Below, in pieces: positions 51,835-60,521 of a stretch of 64,000 nt of DNA. The translations under genes and the position numbers were made by a program. This stretch comes from Mycolicibacterium psychrotolerans (GTDB lineage Bacteria > Actinomycetota > Actinomycetes > Mycobacteriales > Mycobacteriaceae), in the NCBI RefSeq assembly GCF_010729305.1, contig NZ_AP022574.1, forward strand, positions 1,612,001-1,676,000, read 5' to 3'. The number at the start of each line of letters is the position of its first letter. Positions within the stretch are counted from its first letter, which is position 1. Below the pieces are notes generated by a model. The model searched no databases and was not told the DNA's origin. It saw only the letters and a list, made by a program, of their open reading frames with translations.

Positions 51835-53484
51835 GTGGCCCTGAACATCGCCGATCTCGCCGAGCACGCCATCGACGCCGTGCCTGACCGCGTCGCCCTC
51901 ATCTCGGGCGACGAGAAGCTGACCTACGCCGAGCTCGAGGAGAGGTCGAACCGGCTGGCGCACTACCTGCTCGACCACGGCGTCAAGAAGGACGACAAGG
52001 TCGGGCTGTACTGCCGCAACCGCATCGAGATCGTCATCGCGATGCTCGGCATCGTCAAGGCCGGCGCGATCCTGGTCAACGTCAACTTCCGGTACGTCGA
52101 GGGCGAACTCAAGTACCTCTTCGACAACTCCGACATGGTCGCGCTCGTGCACGAGCGCCGCTACGCCGACCGGGTGGCCAACGTCCTGCCCGAGACCCCG
52201 AACGTCAAGACCATCCTCGTCGTGGAAGACGGAACCGACGAGGACTTCCAGCGGTACGGCGGCGTCGAGTTCTACGCCGCGCTGGAGCAGGGCTCCCCGG
52301 AGCGGGACTTCGGCCCGCGCAGCGAGGACGACATCTACCTGCTCTACACCGGCGGCACCACCGGATTCCCCAAGGGTGTGATGTGGCGCCACGAGGACAT
52401 CTACCGAGTCCTGTTCGGCGGCACCGACTTCGCGACCGGTGAGCCGATCGCCGACGAGTTCGGCCTGGCCAAGCAGGCGGCCGAGAACGGGCCGATGGTC
52501 CGCTACCCGATCCCGCCGATGATCCACGGCGCCACGCAGTCGGCCACCTGGATGGCGCTGTTCTCCGGCCAGACCACCGTGCTGGTACCGGAATTCGACG
52601 CCGACGCGGTGTGGCGCACCATCCACGAGCACAAGGTGAACCTGCTGTTCTTCACCGGCGACGCGATGGCGCGGCCGCTGCTCGACGCGCTGCTCGCTCA
52701 CCAGGACGCGGGCAACGAGTACGACCTGTCGAGCCTGTTCCTGCTCGCCAGCACCGCGGCGCTGTTCTCCACCAGCATCAAGGAGAAGTTCCTCGAGCTG
52801 CTGCCCAACCGCATCATCACCGACTCGATCGGCTCCTCGGAGACGGGTTTCGGCGGCACCAGCGTGGTGGCCAAGGGTGAGTCGCACACCGGTGGGCCGC
52901 GGGTGACCATCGACAAGAACACCGTCGTGCTCGACGAGGATGGCAACGAGGTCGAGCCGGGATCGGGCAAGCGCGGCATCATCGCCAAGCGCGGTCACAT
53001 CCCGGTCGGCTACTTCAAGGACGACGAAAAAACCCGGCAGACATTCCGTGTGATCAACGGCGTGCGCTACGCGATCCCCGGCGACTACGCCGAGGTGGAG
53101 GCCGACGGCACCGTGACGATGCTGGGCCGCGGCTCGGTGTCGATCAACAGCGGCGGCGAGAAGATCTACCCCGAGGAGGTGGAGGCTGCGCTCAAGGGCC
53201 ACCCCGACGTGTTCGACGCGCTGGTCGTCGGCGTCCCCGACCCTCGGTTCGGTCAGCACGTGGCCGCAGTGGTCCATTGCCGCGAGGGCACCCGCCCGAC
53301 GCTGGCCGACCTGGACGCGTTCGTGCGCAGCGAGATCGCGGGCTACAAGGTGCCGCGCAGCCTGTGGCTGGTCGACGAGGTGAAGCGCTCGCCCGCAGGC
53401 AAACCCGACTACCGGTGGGCCAAGGACGTGACCGAACAGCGTCCCGCCGACGAGGTCCACGAGAAGCATGCGGTGAACTCATGA
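51835..53484 (+). CDS. fadD19: FadD19, steroid side-chain acyl-CoA synthetase
   Basis: A 549-aa acyl-adenylate-forming enzyme, orthologue of Rv3515c (548 aa). It activates the C26/C27 carboxylate made by Cyp125/Cyp142 to the CoA ester. The AMP-binding loop is LLYTGGTTGFPKGVMWRHED (about residues 170-189), the aromatic/A5 motif DSIGSSETGFGG (about 329-340) and the late motif PGDYAEVEADGTVTMLGRGSVSINSGGEKIYPEEVE; the A10 lysine region SPAGKPDYRW is near the end. All catalytic motifs are present. GTG 51835 lies at the predicted transcription start. Confidence 0.95.
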   Translation: MALNIADLAEHAIDAVPDRVALISGDEKLTYAELEERSNRLAHYLLDHGVKKDDKVGLYCRNRIEIVIAMLGIVKAGAILVNVNFRYVEGELKYLFDNSDMVALVHERRYADRVANVLPETPNVKTILVVEDGTDEDFQRYGGVEFYAALEQGSPERDFGPRSEDDIYLLYTGGTTGFPKGVMWRHEDIYRVLFGGTDFATGEPIADEFGLAKQAAENGPMVRYPIPPMIHGATQSATWMALFSGQTTVLVPEFDADAVWRTIHEHKVNLLFFTGDAMARPLLDALLAHQDAGNEYDLSSLFLLASTAALFSTSIKEKFLELLPNRIITDSIGSSETGFGGTSVVAKGESHTGGPRVTIDKNTVVLDEDGNEVEPGSGKRGIIAKRGHIPVGYFKDDEKTRQTFRVINGVRYAIPGDYAEVEADGTVTMLGRGSVSINSGGEKIYPEEVEAALKGHPDVFDALVVGVPDPRFGQHVAAVVHCREGTRPTLADLDAFVRSEIAGYKVPRSLWLVDEVKRSPAGKPDYRWAKDVTEQRPADEVHEKHAVNS

Positions 53485-53512
53485 CGGGGCGAGTGCAGCG
53501 ACGGGAGAAAAT

Positions 53513-54634
53513 GTGAGAACCGAACTGTGCGATCGCTTCGGCATCGACTACCCGATCTTCGTCTTCACGCCGTCGGAGAAGGTGGCCGCGGCGGTCAGCA
53601 AGGCCGGCGGCCTGGGTGTGCTGGGCTGTGTGCGGTTCAACGACGCCGATGATCTCGAGAACGTCCTGCAGTGGATGGACGCCAACACCGACGGCAAGCC
53701 GTACGGCGTCGACATCGTGATGCCGGCGAAGGTGCCCACCGAGGGCACGTCCGTCGACATCAACAAGCTCATCCCCGCCGAGCACCGCGAGTTCGTCGAC
53801 AAGACGCTCGCCGACCTCGGCGTTCCGCCCCTGCCTGCTGACGAGGAACGCTCCGAAGGCGTTCTGGGATGGCTGCATTCGGTGGCACGCAGCCATGTCG
53901 AGGTGGCCCTCAAGCACCCCATCAAGCTGATCGCCAACGCGCTGGGCTCACCGCCCAAGGACGTCATCGACCAGGTTCACGAGGCCGGGGTGCCGATCGC
54001 GGCGCTGGCCGGCTCCGCCAAACACGCGCTGCGCCATGCCGAGAACGGCGTCGACATCGTCGTCGCCCAAGGCCACGAGGCCGGCGGGCACACCGGTGAG
54101 ATCGGCTCCATGGTGCTCTGGCCCGAGATCGTCGATGCCCTCGATGGCAGGACGCCGGTGCTCGCGGCCGGCGGCATCGGCACCGGCCGGCAGGTGGCCG
54201 CCGCGCTGGCCCTTGGCGCACAAGGCGTCTGGATGGGTTCGGCGTTCCTCACCTCGGCCGAGTACGACCTCGGGGTGCGCCTGGAGTCGGGCCGCTCGGT
54301 GATCCAGGAGGCCATGCTCAGCGCCACCTCGGCCGACACGGTGCGGCGACGCATCTACACCGGCAAGCCGGCGCGGCTGCTCAAGAGCCGCTGGACCGAC
54401 GCGTGGGACGCCGACGCCGCACCCGAACCGCTCCCGATGCCGCTGCAGAACATCCTGGTCAGCGAGGCCCACCAGCGGATGAGCGAATCCTCCGATCCCA
54501 CCGCGGTCGCGATGCCGGTCGGGCAGATCGTCGGCCGGATGAACGAGATCCGTCCCGTCGCCGACATCATCGCCGAACTGGTGTCCGGTTTCGAGGAGGC
54601 CACGCGGCGACTGGACGGCATCCGCGAGGGCTGA
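53513..54634 (+). CDS. Nitronate-monooxygenase-like flavoprotein
   Basis: A 373-aa NMO/2-nitropropane-dioxygenase-like TIM barrel. Motifs are SKAGGLGVLGCVRF (about residues 29-42), IVVAQGHEAGGHTGEIG (about 182-198) and TPVLAAGGIGTGRQVAAALALGAQGVWMGSAF (about 214-245). It is a distant paralogue of IpdC in the same window, so a CoA-ester reductase role is as likely as nitronate oxidation. It starts 28 nt after fadD19 with GGGAG upstream and probably belongs to the fadD19 transcript. Substrate unknown. Confidence 0.86.
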   Translation: MRTELCDRFGIDYPIFVFTPSEKVAAAVSKAGGLGVLGCVRFNDADDLENVLQWMDANTDGKPYGVDIVMPAKVPTEGTSVDINKLIPAEHREFVDKTLADLGVPPLPADEERSEGVLGWLHSVARSHVEVALKHPIKLIANALGSPPKDVIDQVHEAGVPIAALAGSAKHALRHAENGVDIVVAQGHEAGGHTGEIGSMVLWPEIVDALDGRTPVLAAGGIGTGRQVAAALALGAQGVWMGSAFLTSAEYDLGVRLESGRSVIQEAMLSATSADTVRRRIYTGKPARLLKSRWTDAWDADAAPEPLPMPLQNILVSEAHQRMSESSDPTAVAMPVGQIVGRMNEIRPVADIIAELVSGFEEATRRLDGIREG

Positions 54635-54654
54635 CCGGTCTACAGTCGATCGGC

Positions 54655-55488
54655 ATGACGATCGACGTCTGGATGCAGCACCCGACCCAGCGTTTCCTCG
54701 ACAACGACATGCTGGCGTCGCTGCGCCGCTGGACCGGTGACGCCATGCCCGCGCAGGACCTGCCGATCGACCTCACGATCGCCTCGATGGACGCCGCTGG
54801 GGTCGGGTTCGGGCTGCTCAGCGCCTGGCGCGGACCCAACGGTCTCGACCTGGTCTCCAACGACGAGGTGGCCACCTGGGTACGCTCCCACCCGGACCGG
54901 CTCGCCGGCCTGGCCACCGTCGACCTCGACCGGCCGATGGCGGCCGTGCGCGAGCTGCGCCGACGGGTGCGCGACGACGGGTTCGTCGGTCTGCGGGTGG
55001 TGCCCTGGCTGTGGCGGCTGCCGCCGACCGACCGGCACTACTATCCGCTCTTCGCCGAATGCGTGGAACTCGGCGTGCCGTTCTGCACCCAGGTCGGGCA
55101 CACCGGGCCGCTGCGGCCGTCGGAGACCGGGCGGCCGATCCCGTACATCGACGAGGTCGCGCTGGACTTCCCCGAGCTGGTGATCGTCTGCGGCCATGTC
55201 GGTTACCCGTGGACCGAGGAGATGGTCGCGGTCGCCCGCAAGCACCAGAACGTCCACATCGACACCTCCGCGTACACGACCAAGCGGCTGCCGCCGGAGT
55301 TGACCGCGTTCATGAAGACCCGGACGGGCCAGCGAAAAGTGTTGTTCGGCAGCAACTATCCGATGATCGGCCACACCCACGCCCTGGACGGCCTCGACGA
55401 TCTGGGTCTGTCCGACGCCGCGCGGCACGACTATCTGCACGGCAACGCCGAACGCGTGTTCACCCGACTCGGGCAGGTTCGATCATGA
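54655..55488 (+). CDS. Amidohydrolase-family (PF04909-like) protein
   Basis: A 277-aa TIM-barrel protein of the amidohydrolase 2 group, which includes decarboxylases and hydrolases of cyclic acids. Visible features are GFVGLRVVPWLWRLPPTDRHYYPLFAECVELGVPFCTQVGHTGP (about residues 102-145), the HVGYPW segment near 182 and FGSNYPMIGHTHAL near 228-241, with the metal or catalytic His and Asp/Asn positions. The N-terminal HxH of the family is not obvious (it begins IDVWMQHPTQRF), so metal binding may be altered. It follows the NMO-like gene by 20 bp and overlaps ilvX (ATGA). Confidence 0.82.
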   Translation: MTIDVWMQHPTQRFLDNDMLASLRRWTGDAMPAQDLPIDLTIASMDAAGVGFGLLSAWRGPNGLDLVSNDEVATWVRSHPDRLAGLATVDLDRPMAAVRELRRRVRDDGFVGLRVVPWLWRLPPTDRHYYPLFAECVELGVPFCTQVGHTGPLRPSETGRPIPYIDEVALDFPELVIVCGHVGYPWTEEMVAVARKHQNVHIDTSAYTTKRLPPELTAFMKTRTGQRKVLFGSNYPMIGHTHALDGLDDLGLSDAARHDYLHGNAERVFTRLGQVRS

Positions 55489-57062
55489 ACGGCGCCCGCG
55501 CGCTGCTCGACACCCTCGTCGGCAACGGCGTGAACGTCTGCTTCGCCAACCCCGGCACCTCGGAGATGCATTTCGTCGCCGCGCTGGACACCGTCGGCGG
55601 TATGCGCGGCGTGCTGACGCTGTTCGAGGGCGTCGCCACCGGAGCCGCCGACGGGTACGCCCGCATCGCCGGCACGCCCGCCGCGGTCCTGCTGCACCTG
55701 GGCCCCGGTCTGGGCAACGGGCTGGCCAACCTGCACAACGCGCGCCGGGCGCACACCCCGATGGTCGTCGTGGTCGGCGATCACGCCACCTATCACAAGA
55801 AGTTCGACGCCCCACTGGAATCCGACATCGACGCGGTCGCGGGCTCCGTGTCGGGCTGGGTGCACCGCACGAAGCGGCCGGGCGACGTCGCGGCCGACAC
55901 CGTAGCCGCGCTCGACGCCGCCCGCCGCGGCGTGGTGTCGACGCTGATTCTGCCTGCCGACGTGTCGTGGAGCGACGGGGCCACCTCCGCCGAGCGTGAA
56001 GCTACCGTCACGTTCGGCGGCGGGCGTGACGATGGCTTCACACTCGATGACGGCGCGGTGCGCGCCGCCGCGTCGGCGCTGCGCTCCGGGGAACGCACCG
56101 TGCTGCTCGTCGGCGGTGACGCCACCCGCGCACCGGGACTGGCGGCCGCCGTCCGCATCGGCGAGGCCACCGGAGCGACCGTGCTCTGCGAGACGTTCCC
56201 GGCCCGGCTCGAGCGCGGCGCGGGTGTCCCTGCGATCGAGCGGCTCGCGTACTTCGCCGAAGCGGCCGCCGAACAACTGGCCGGAGCGCAGCACCTGGTA
56301 CTGGCCGGCGCGACGTCCCCGGTGTCGTTCTTCGCCTACCCCGGCAAGCCGAGCGATCTGGTGCCCGACGGCTGCGCGGTGCACATGCTCGCGTCGCATC
56401 GCGGTGCGGCCGCGGCGCTGGAGCACCTGGCCGACGAGCTGGCGCCGGGCAGCACCGCGACAGTGGCGTCGTTGGCACGGCCCGATCTGCCGACCGGCGA
56501 CCTGACCGCGTTCGCGGCGGCCGCCGTGATCGGCGTGCTGCTGCCCGAGGGGGCGATCGTCGTCGACGAATCCAACACCGCTGGTGTGGGCGTCGCTGCG
56601 GCGACCGCCGGCGCGCCGGCCCATGACGTGCTGACGCTGACCGGAGGCGCCATCGGCTACGGCATCCCGGCCGCGGTCGGCGCGGCGATCGCGGCACCGG
56701 ACCGTCCGGTGGTGTCGCTGCAGGCCGACGGCTCCGCGCTGTACACGATCTCGGCGCTGTGGACGCAGGCCCGGGAGAACCTCGACGTGACGACGGTGAT
56801 CTTCGACAACGGCGCCTACGACATCTTGCGCATCGAGCTGCAGCGGGTCGGCGCGACGGACGGCCACACACCCGGACCGAAGGCGCAGGAACTACTCGAT
56901 CTGGGCAGCCCCGCAATGGATTTCGTGCGGATCGGCGAGGGCCTCGGCGTGCCCGGCCGCCGGGTCCGCACCGCCGAGGAGCTGGCCGCCGCACTGGCCG
57001 ACGCGTTCGCCGAGCCGGGTCCGCACCTGATCGACGCGGTCGTGCCGTCGCTGCTGTCCTGA
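55485..57062 (+). CDS. ilvX: IlvX-like thiamine-diphosphate enzyme
   Basis: A 525-aa ThDP-dependent enzyme of the acetohydroxyacid synthase large-subunit family, resembling Rv3509c (ilvX, 515 aa). Glu48 in LFEGVATGAADGYARI is the cofactor-activating glutamate, and the ThDP/Mg motif runs from QADGSALYTISALW to FDNGAYDIL (about residues 412-450). It is shorter than true AHAS catalytic subunits, and no regulatory subunit is nearby. The family includes benzoylformate-decarboxylase-like enzymes, so branched-chain amino-acid synthesis is not assured. It is coupled to the amidohydrolase and may end the fadD19 transcript. Confidence 0.86.
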   Translation: MNGARALLDTLVGNGVNVCFANPGTSEMHFVAALDTVGGMRGVLTLFEGVATGAADGYARIAGTPAAVLLHLGPGLGNGLANLHNARRAHTPMVVVVGDHATYHKKFDAPLESDIDAVAGSVSGWVHRTKRPGDVAADTVAALDAARRGVVSTLILPADVSWSDGATSAEREATVTFGGGRDDGFTLDDGAVRAAASALRSGERTVLLVGGDATRAPGLAAAVRIGEATGATVLCETFPARLERGAGVPAIERLAYFAEAAAEQLAGAQHLVLAGATSPVSFFAYPGKPSDLVPDGCAVHMLASHRGAAAALEHLADELAPGSTATVASLARPDLPTGDLTAFAAAAVIGVLLPEGAIVVDESNTAGVGVAAATAGAPAHDVLTLTGGAIGYGIPAAVGAAIAAPDRPVVSLQADGSALYTISALWTQARENLDVTTVIFDNGAYDILRIELQRVGATDGHTPGPKAQELLDLGSPAMDFVRIGEGLGVPGRRVRTAEELAAALADAFAEPGPHLIDAVVPSLLS

Positions 57063-57068
57063 CCGGCG

Positions 57069-57755
57069 TCAGGGCAGGATGATGGCCTGCTCGGACACGG
57101 TGGTCAGACCCGCCTCGGCGATGTCGAACTCGCTCTGCGCTGCGTCAGCATTGAACTGCACCACATAGACGCCCTCGTCGGTGGGGACCACCACCGTCGT
57201 CTGTGCCACGACCTTGGTGACGCCGTCCTTCACCCACGTGCCGCCGAGCTGATAGCTGAGGTAGTCGTCGCGCCCCCCAGGACCCGGCGCCCCGATCGGC
57301 GTCCAGCCGGCGAGGGCCGGGAGCTCGCCGGGAGCCGTGTCGATCAGCGCCTGCGGGTCGACGGCGCCGGTCAGCTTCGACATCAGCACCACGATGTTCG
57401 GTGTGTACTCCTCGGGCCGGGGCCCCCGGTAGACGACGGCGGAATAGGCCCACTCCGGAGTGAGGGAACCCGCGTCCTCCCAGCCGTCCATCGACGGCAG
57501 GTCGACGGACGGAGCGCCCGCGTCGCCACGGTGGATCACGGTCTCCTGCAGGCCGTTGGCAGTGATGTAGTCGCGAATCGTCCGGGGGCGCGAAGGAGCC
57601 GTGTTCGGCTCGGCTGCGGCAGCAGGCGGCGTGGAGGAGACGGGACCCGTCGGCGCCGACGACGACGGATCACCCTCGGTGGGCGAGCCGCACGCGGACA
57701 CGACGACCGCGGCCACGGCCACCGTGGCGAACCGGACGACGGCGGTGCGGGTCAT
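57069..57755 (-). CDS. LpqN/LpqT-family lipoprotein
   Basis: A 228-aa lipoprotein. The signal sequence ends in the lipobox VSAC with Cys22 as lipidation site, followed by a Ser/Pro-rich linker (about 23-58) and a domain with TIRDYITANGLQETVIHRGDAGAPSVDLPSMDGWEDAG, the hallmark opening of the mycobacterial LpqN family. This family is exported to the cell envelope, and LpqN itself has been linked to host-protein binding and mycolate transport partners. Function here is unknown. It stands alone, convergent with ilvX (6 bp gap) and downstream of the kshA paralogue on the same strand. Confidence 0.87.
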   Translation of the reverse strand: MTRTAVVRFATVAVAAVVVSACGSPTEGDPSSSAPTGPVSSTPPAAAAEPNTAPSRPRTIRDYITANGLQETVIHRGDAGAPSVDLPSMDGWEDAGSLTPEWAYSAVVYRGPRPEEYTPNIVVLMSKLTGAVDPQALIDTAPGELPALAGWTPIGAPGPGGRDDYLSYQLGGTWVKDGVTKVVAQTTVVVPTDEGVYVVQFNADAAQSEFDIAEAGLTTVSEQAIILP

Positions 57756-57810
57756 GGCTGGAATCCTGCCGCCCCCGCATCCGCCTTGTCCAGGGAAGTG
57801 GCCTTTGCAA

Positions 57811-58968
57811 CTACTTGTTTGCTGTGTCGGTCGGCGCCGCTCTTTCCGCGGCGAGGCGCGCCAGGTTCTGTTCCACCTCCTGCTGCCAGAGATCGAAGGC
57901 GTGGGTGGTGTCGACCTCCTGCTCGAAGCGGTCGGTCATGTCGGCCGTGACGTCCGCGGCGTCGACGTAGAACTGCTGATACCAGCGCCGGTGCTGGTAC
58001 ACCGGGCCGTCCTCCTCGGTCAGCAACGGGTTGTCGATGCGGGTCTTGTTCTTCCAGATCTCGACGTCCTGGAGGAAGCCCTCGCCGAACGTCCGGTTCA
58101 TCGCCGCCGCGAGCTTGGCGGCCTTGTCGGCGGGCAGTCCGGGCATCTCGGCGACGGCCACGCCCCACTGCAGCATGAAGGAGTGGTGCGTCACCGGGTA
58201 GTGGCAGTTGATCAGCGCCACCTCGACGGTGAACCCGGGTGCCAGGTCGTTGTGCAGCCAGTTGATCATGTAGGCAGGCCCGAAGTATGTGGCCTCCGAC
58301 CTCAGATGGGTCCCCTCCCAAAGCTTCTCGGGGTCGGCCGTGTAGTCCGGCCGCGGCTTGGACTCCATGTACTGGCTGGCGGTGTGCCCTTCGATCACGT
58401 TCTTGAAGTAGGTCGGATACGCGTGGTGGATGTAGAAGAAGTGCGCCATGTCGACGTTGTTGTCGACGATCTCGCGGCAGTGCGCGCCCTCGATGAGGAT
58501 CGAACTCCATTGCCAAGGCGACCAGCGGCCCTCGTCGTAGCCCTCGATCATCGGCGGGGTGAGCTCGGCCGGCGGCGTGGAACCTTCCGGGTCGTGCCAG
58601 ACCAGCAGCTGGCCGTTCACCTCGGTGGTGAGCCATGCCCTGGTGCGCGCCATCCGCGGAGTCCGCTTGGCGTACGGGACGAGTGAGCATCGTCCGTCGC
58701 CACGCCATCGCCAGTCGTGGAAAGGGCACGCGATGTCGTCGCCCTTGACAGTGCCCTGGCCGAGGTTGCCCCCCATGTGGCGGCAGTACCCGTCGAGGAC
58801 CTTGAGGGCTCCGGTGGAATCGGCGAACACCACCAGCATGGTGCCGAAAGCATTGACGCTGTGCGGTTTTCCGTCCCGGAACGTCTCGGCCAGACCGAGG
58901 CAGTGCCAGCCGCGGGCGTAGCGTGTGATCGCCGCTCCGGTGTCGATCTCACGGATGTGCTCGGTCAT
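57811..58968 (-). CDS. KshA paralogue, Rieske steroid oxygenase
   Basis: A 385-aa Rieske oxygenase closely resembling the KshA at 33034 across its full length. Rieske ligands are Cys62-His64 and Cys81-His84, and the iron site region DNNVDMAHFFYIHHAYPTYFKN is kept. Differences cluster in the substrate domain: NVGRPDVNDM in KshA is replaced by ESKPRPDYTADPEKLWEGTHL, with several extra residues. This suggests another steroid substrate, for example a CoA-ester intermediate or a bile acid or plant sterol derivative. It overlaps the upstream kstD paralogue by 4 nt and is the last gene of the fadE27-fadD17-fadD-kstD-kshA operon. Confidence 0.92.
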   Translation of the reverse strand: MTEHIREIDTGAAITRYARGWHCLGLAETFRDGKPHSVNAFGTMLVVFADSTGALKVLDGYCRHMGGNLGQGTVKGDDIACPFHDWRWRGDGRCSLVPYAKRTPRMARTRAWLTTEVNGQLLVWHDPEGSTPPAELTPPMIEGYDEGRWSPWQWSSILIEGAHCREIVDNNVDMAHFFYIHHAYPTYFKNVIEGHTASQYMESKPRPDYTADPEKLWEGTHLRSEATYFGPAYMINWLHNDLAPGFTVEVALINCHYPVTHHSFMLQWGVAVAEMPGLPADKAAKLAAAMNRTFGEGFLQDVEIWKNKTRIDNPLLTEEDGPVYQHRRWYQQFYVDAADVTADMTDRFEQEVDTTHAFDLWQQEVEQNLARLAAERAAPTDTANK

Positions 58969-60521
58969 ATCTGGGCCCTTCCTGTCATGTCCAGCACGGC
59001 CAGGTGGCTGAAAACCATGCTGGTGCCGATGGGGTTGCCTCCGCCGGGGTAGGCGGTGCCGCTGGGGGCGGCCATCGTGTTGCCCGCCGCGTACAGGCCG
59101 GGGATCACCGCGCCCGCGGTGTCGAGGACCCGCGCGGCGGCGTCGGTGCGCAGGCCGCCCTTGGTGCCCAGATCGGACACGCCGAACGCGGCGGCGTGGA
59201 ACGGTGGTCGTTCGATCGGGACCAGCGGTGACGCGCCGCCGGAGAACGCGCGGTCGTAGGCTTCACCGCCGCGGCCGAAGTCCTCGTCGACTCCGCTGCG
59301 CGCGAACTCGTTGAAGCGGGCCACGGTGTCCTCCAGGTTCCGCGCGGGGACGCCGATCGCGGCAGCCAGGTCGGCGAGAGTGTCTGCCGTGCGCCACAAT
59401 CCGGCCGACACGTAGCGCTCGGTCTCCACCATGGACACGTTCGGCGCCTTCACCGGCGGCACGACGCCTTCGCGATCGTCGTAGACCATCCAGTAGGGCG
59501 GTGTCACCGCACCGTCGGCCATCGCCGCCAGCACCGCCCGGCCCAGCCGGTCGTAGGCCGCTGACTCGTTGACGAACCGCCGGCCGTGGTCGTCGACGAA
59601 GATGCCGCCGGTGAACCACAGGGCGAAGGCCGATGTGCCGTCGGGATGGGTGAGTCCCGGCGACCACCAGGCCTGGTCCATCAGGTCGGTATCGGCGCCT
59701 GCGGCGATACCGGCCAGATGCGCCAGCCCCCGATTCGATGGCGGCCCCATGGTGTCGCTGGATCGGCCGGGCACGCCGTAACGGGATCGCATCTCGTCGT
59801 TGTGCTCGAATCCGCCGGTGGCGAGCAGCACGCCGCGGCGGGTCCGGATGGCGCGGCTGCCCTCGTCGGTCGTCACGACCGCGCCGACCACGGCGCCGTC
59901 CTCGACGACGAGCTGGGTCAGCGCGGTGTTCAGCCGCGTGGCGGCGTTGGGGTGACGGCGCAGCGCGATCAGGAAGCGGGCGATCAGCGCACGCCCGCCC
60001 ACGAAGTAGTCCTCGGGCTGCGGACGGCCGAGCCGGTCGGTGTCGAGCGGGCCGCGGATGAGTTCGACCAGATCCGGTGCGGCGGCGGTCCGCAGCGGCT
60101 TGGCCGCGATGTGCCGCATACCGTCGTCGCGCGCCTTCGGGGCGGAACCGAAGTAGTCCGGCCAGGGCAGCAGCGAGAACTTCAGTTGCTCATCGGCTTC
60201 GAGATAGGCGATCAGCGGTGCGCCGCCGCGCACGTAGGCCTCCCGCAGCGATGCGGGCGTGCGGTCGCCGACGACGGCGTTGTAGTACTCCAGCGCGTCG
60301 TCGAGGGTGTCGTCGACGCCGGCGCGCTGCAGCACGGGGTTGCACGGGAACCACATCCCGCCGCCGCCGGAGTAGGCGGTGGTGCCCCCGAACCTGTCCG
60401 ACGCCTCGACCAGAAGGACGTCGAGGCCCTCGCCTGCCGCGGTGTAGGCGCCGGTGACCCCGCCCGCCCCCGACCCGGCGACCAGCACGTCGGTCTCCTC
60501 GTCCCAATCACGGTCACGCAT
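58965..60521 (-). CDS. KstD paralogue, 3-ketosteroid delta1-dehydrogenase-like flavoprotein
   Basis: A 518-aa FAD enzyme of the KstD family, about 40 residues shorter than the KstD at 20166. The FAD motif is VAGSGAGGVTGAYTAA (about residues 13-28), followed by GGTTAYSGGGGMWFPCNPVL, and the C-terminal region has DLGTKGGLRTD and YPGGGNPIGTSMVFSHLAVL. The last motif reads NPIGTSMVFSHLA where KstD has GTIGPAMTFGYLA, so the residue at the catalytic tyrosine place near the C-terminus differs (His for Tyr). Altered activity or substrate is possible. It overlaps both neighbours and precedes the kshA paralogue. Confidence 0.88.
   Translation of the reverse strand: MRDRDWDEETDVLVAGSGAGGVTGAYTAAGEGLDVLLVEASDRFGGTTAYSGGGGMWFPCNPVLQRAGVDDTLDDALEYYNAVVGDRTPASLREAYVRGGAPLIAYLEADEQLKFSLLPWPDYFGSAPKARDDGMRHIAAKPLRTAAAPDLVELIRGPLDTDRLGRPQPEDYFVGGRALIARFLIALRRHPNAATRLNTALTQLVVEDGAVVGAVVTTDEGSRAIRTRRGVLLATGGFEHNDEMRSRYGVPGRSSDTMGPPSNRGLAHLAGIAAGADTDLMDQAWWSPGLTHPDGTSAFALWFTGGIFVDDHGRRFVNESAAYDRLGRAVLAAMADGAVTPPYWMVYDDREGVVPPVKAPNVSMVETERYVSAGLWRTADTLADLAAAIGVPARNLEDTVARFNEFARSGVDEDFGRGGEAYDRAFSGGASPLVPIERPPFHAAAFGVSDLGTKGGLRTDAAARVLDTAGAVIPGLYAAGNTMAAPSGTAYPGGGNPIGTSMVFSHLAVLDMTGRAQI

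Noticed and set aside
57800..57830. CTACTTGTTTGC-like sequence as a possible KstR2 box
   Set aside because: It lies at the 3' end of the kshA paralogue and not in a promoter, and it fails the palindrome rule of the KstR2 consensus.
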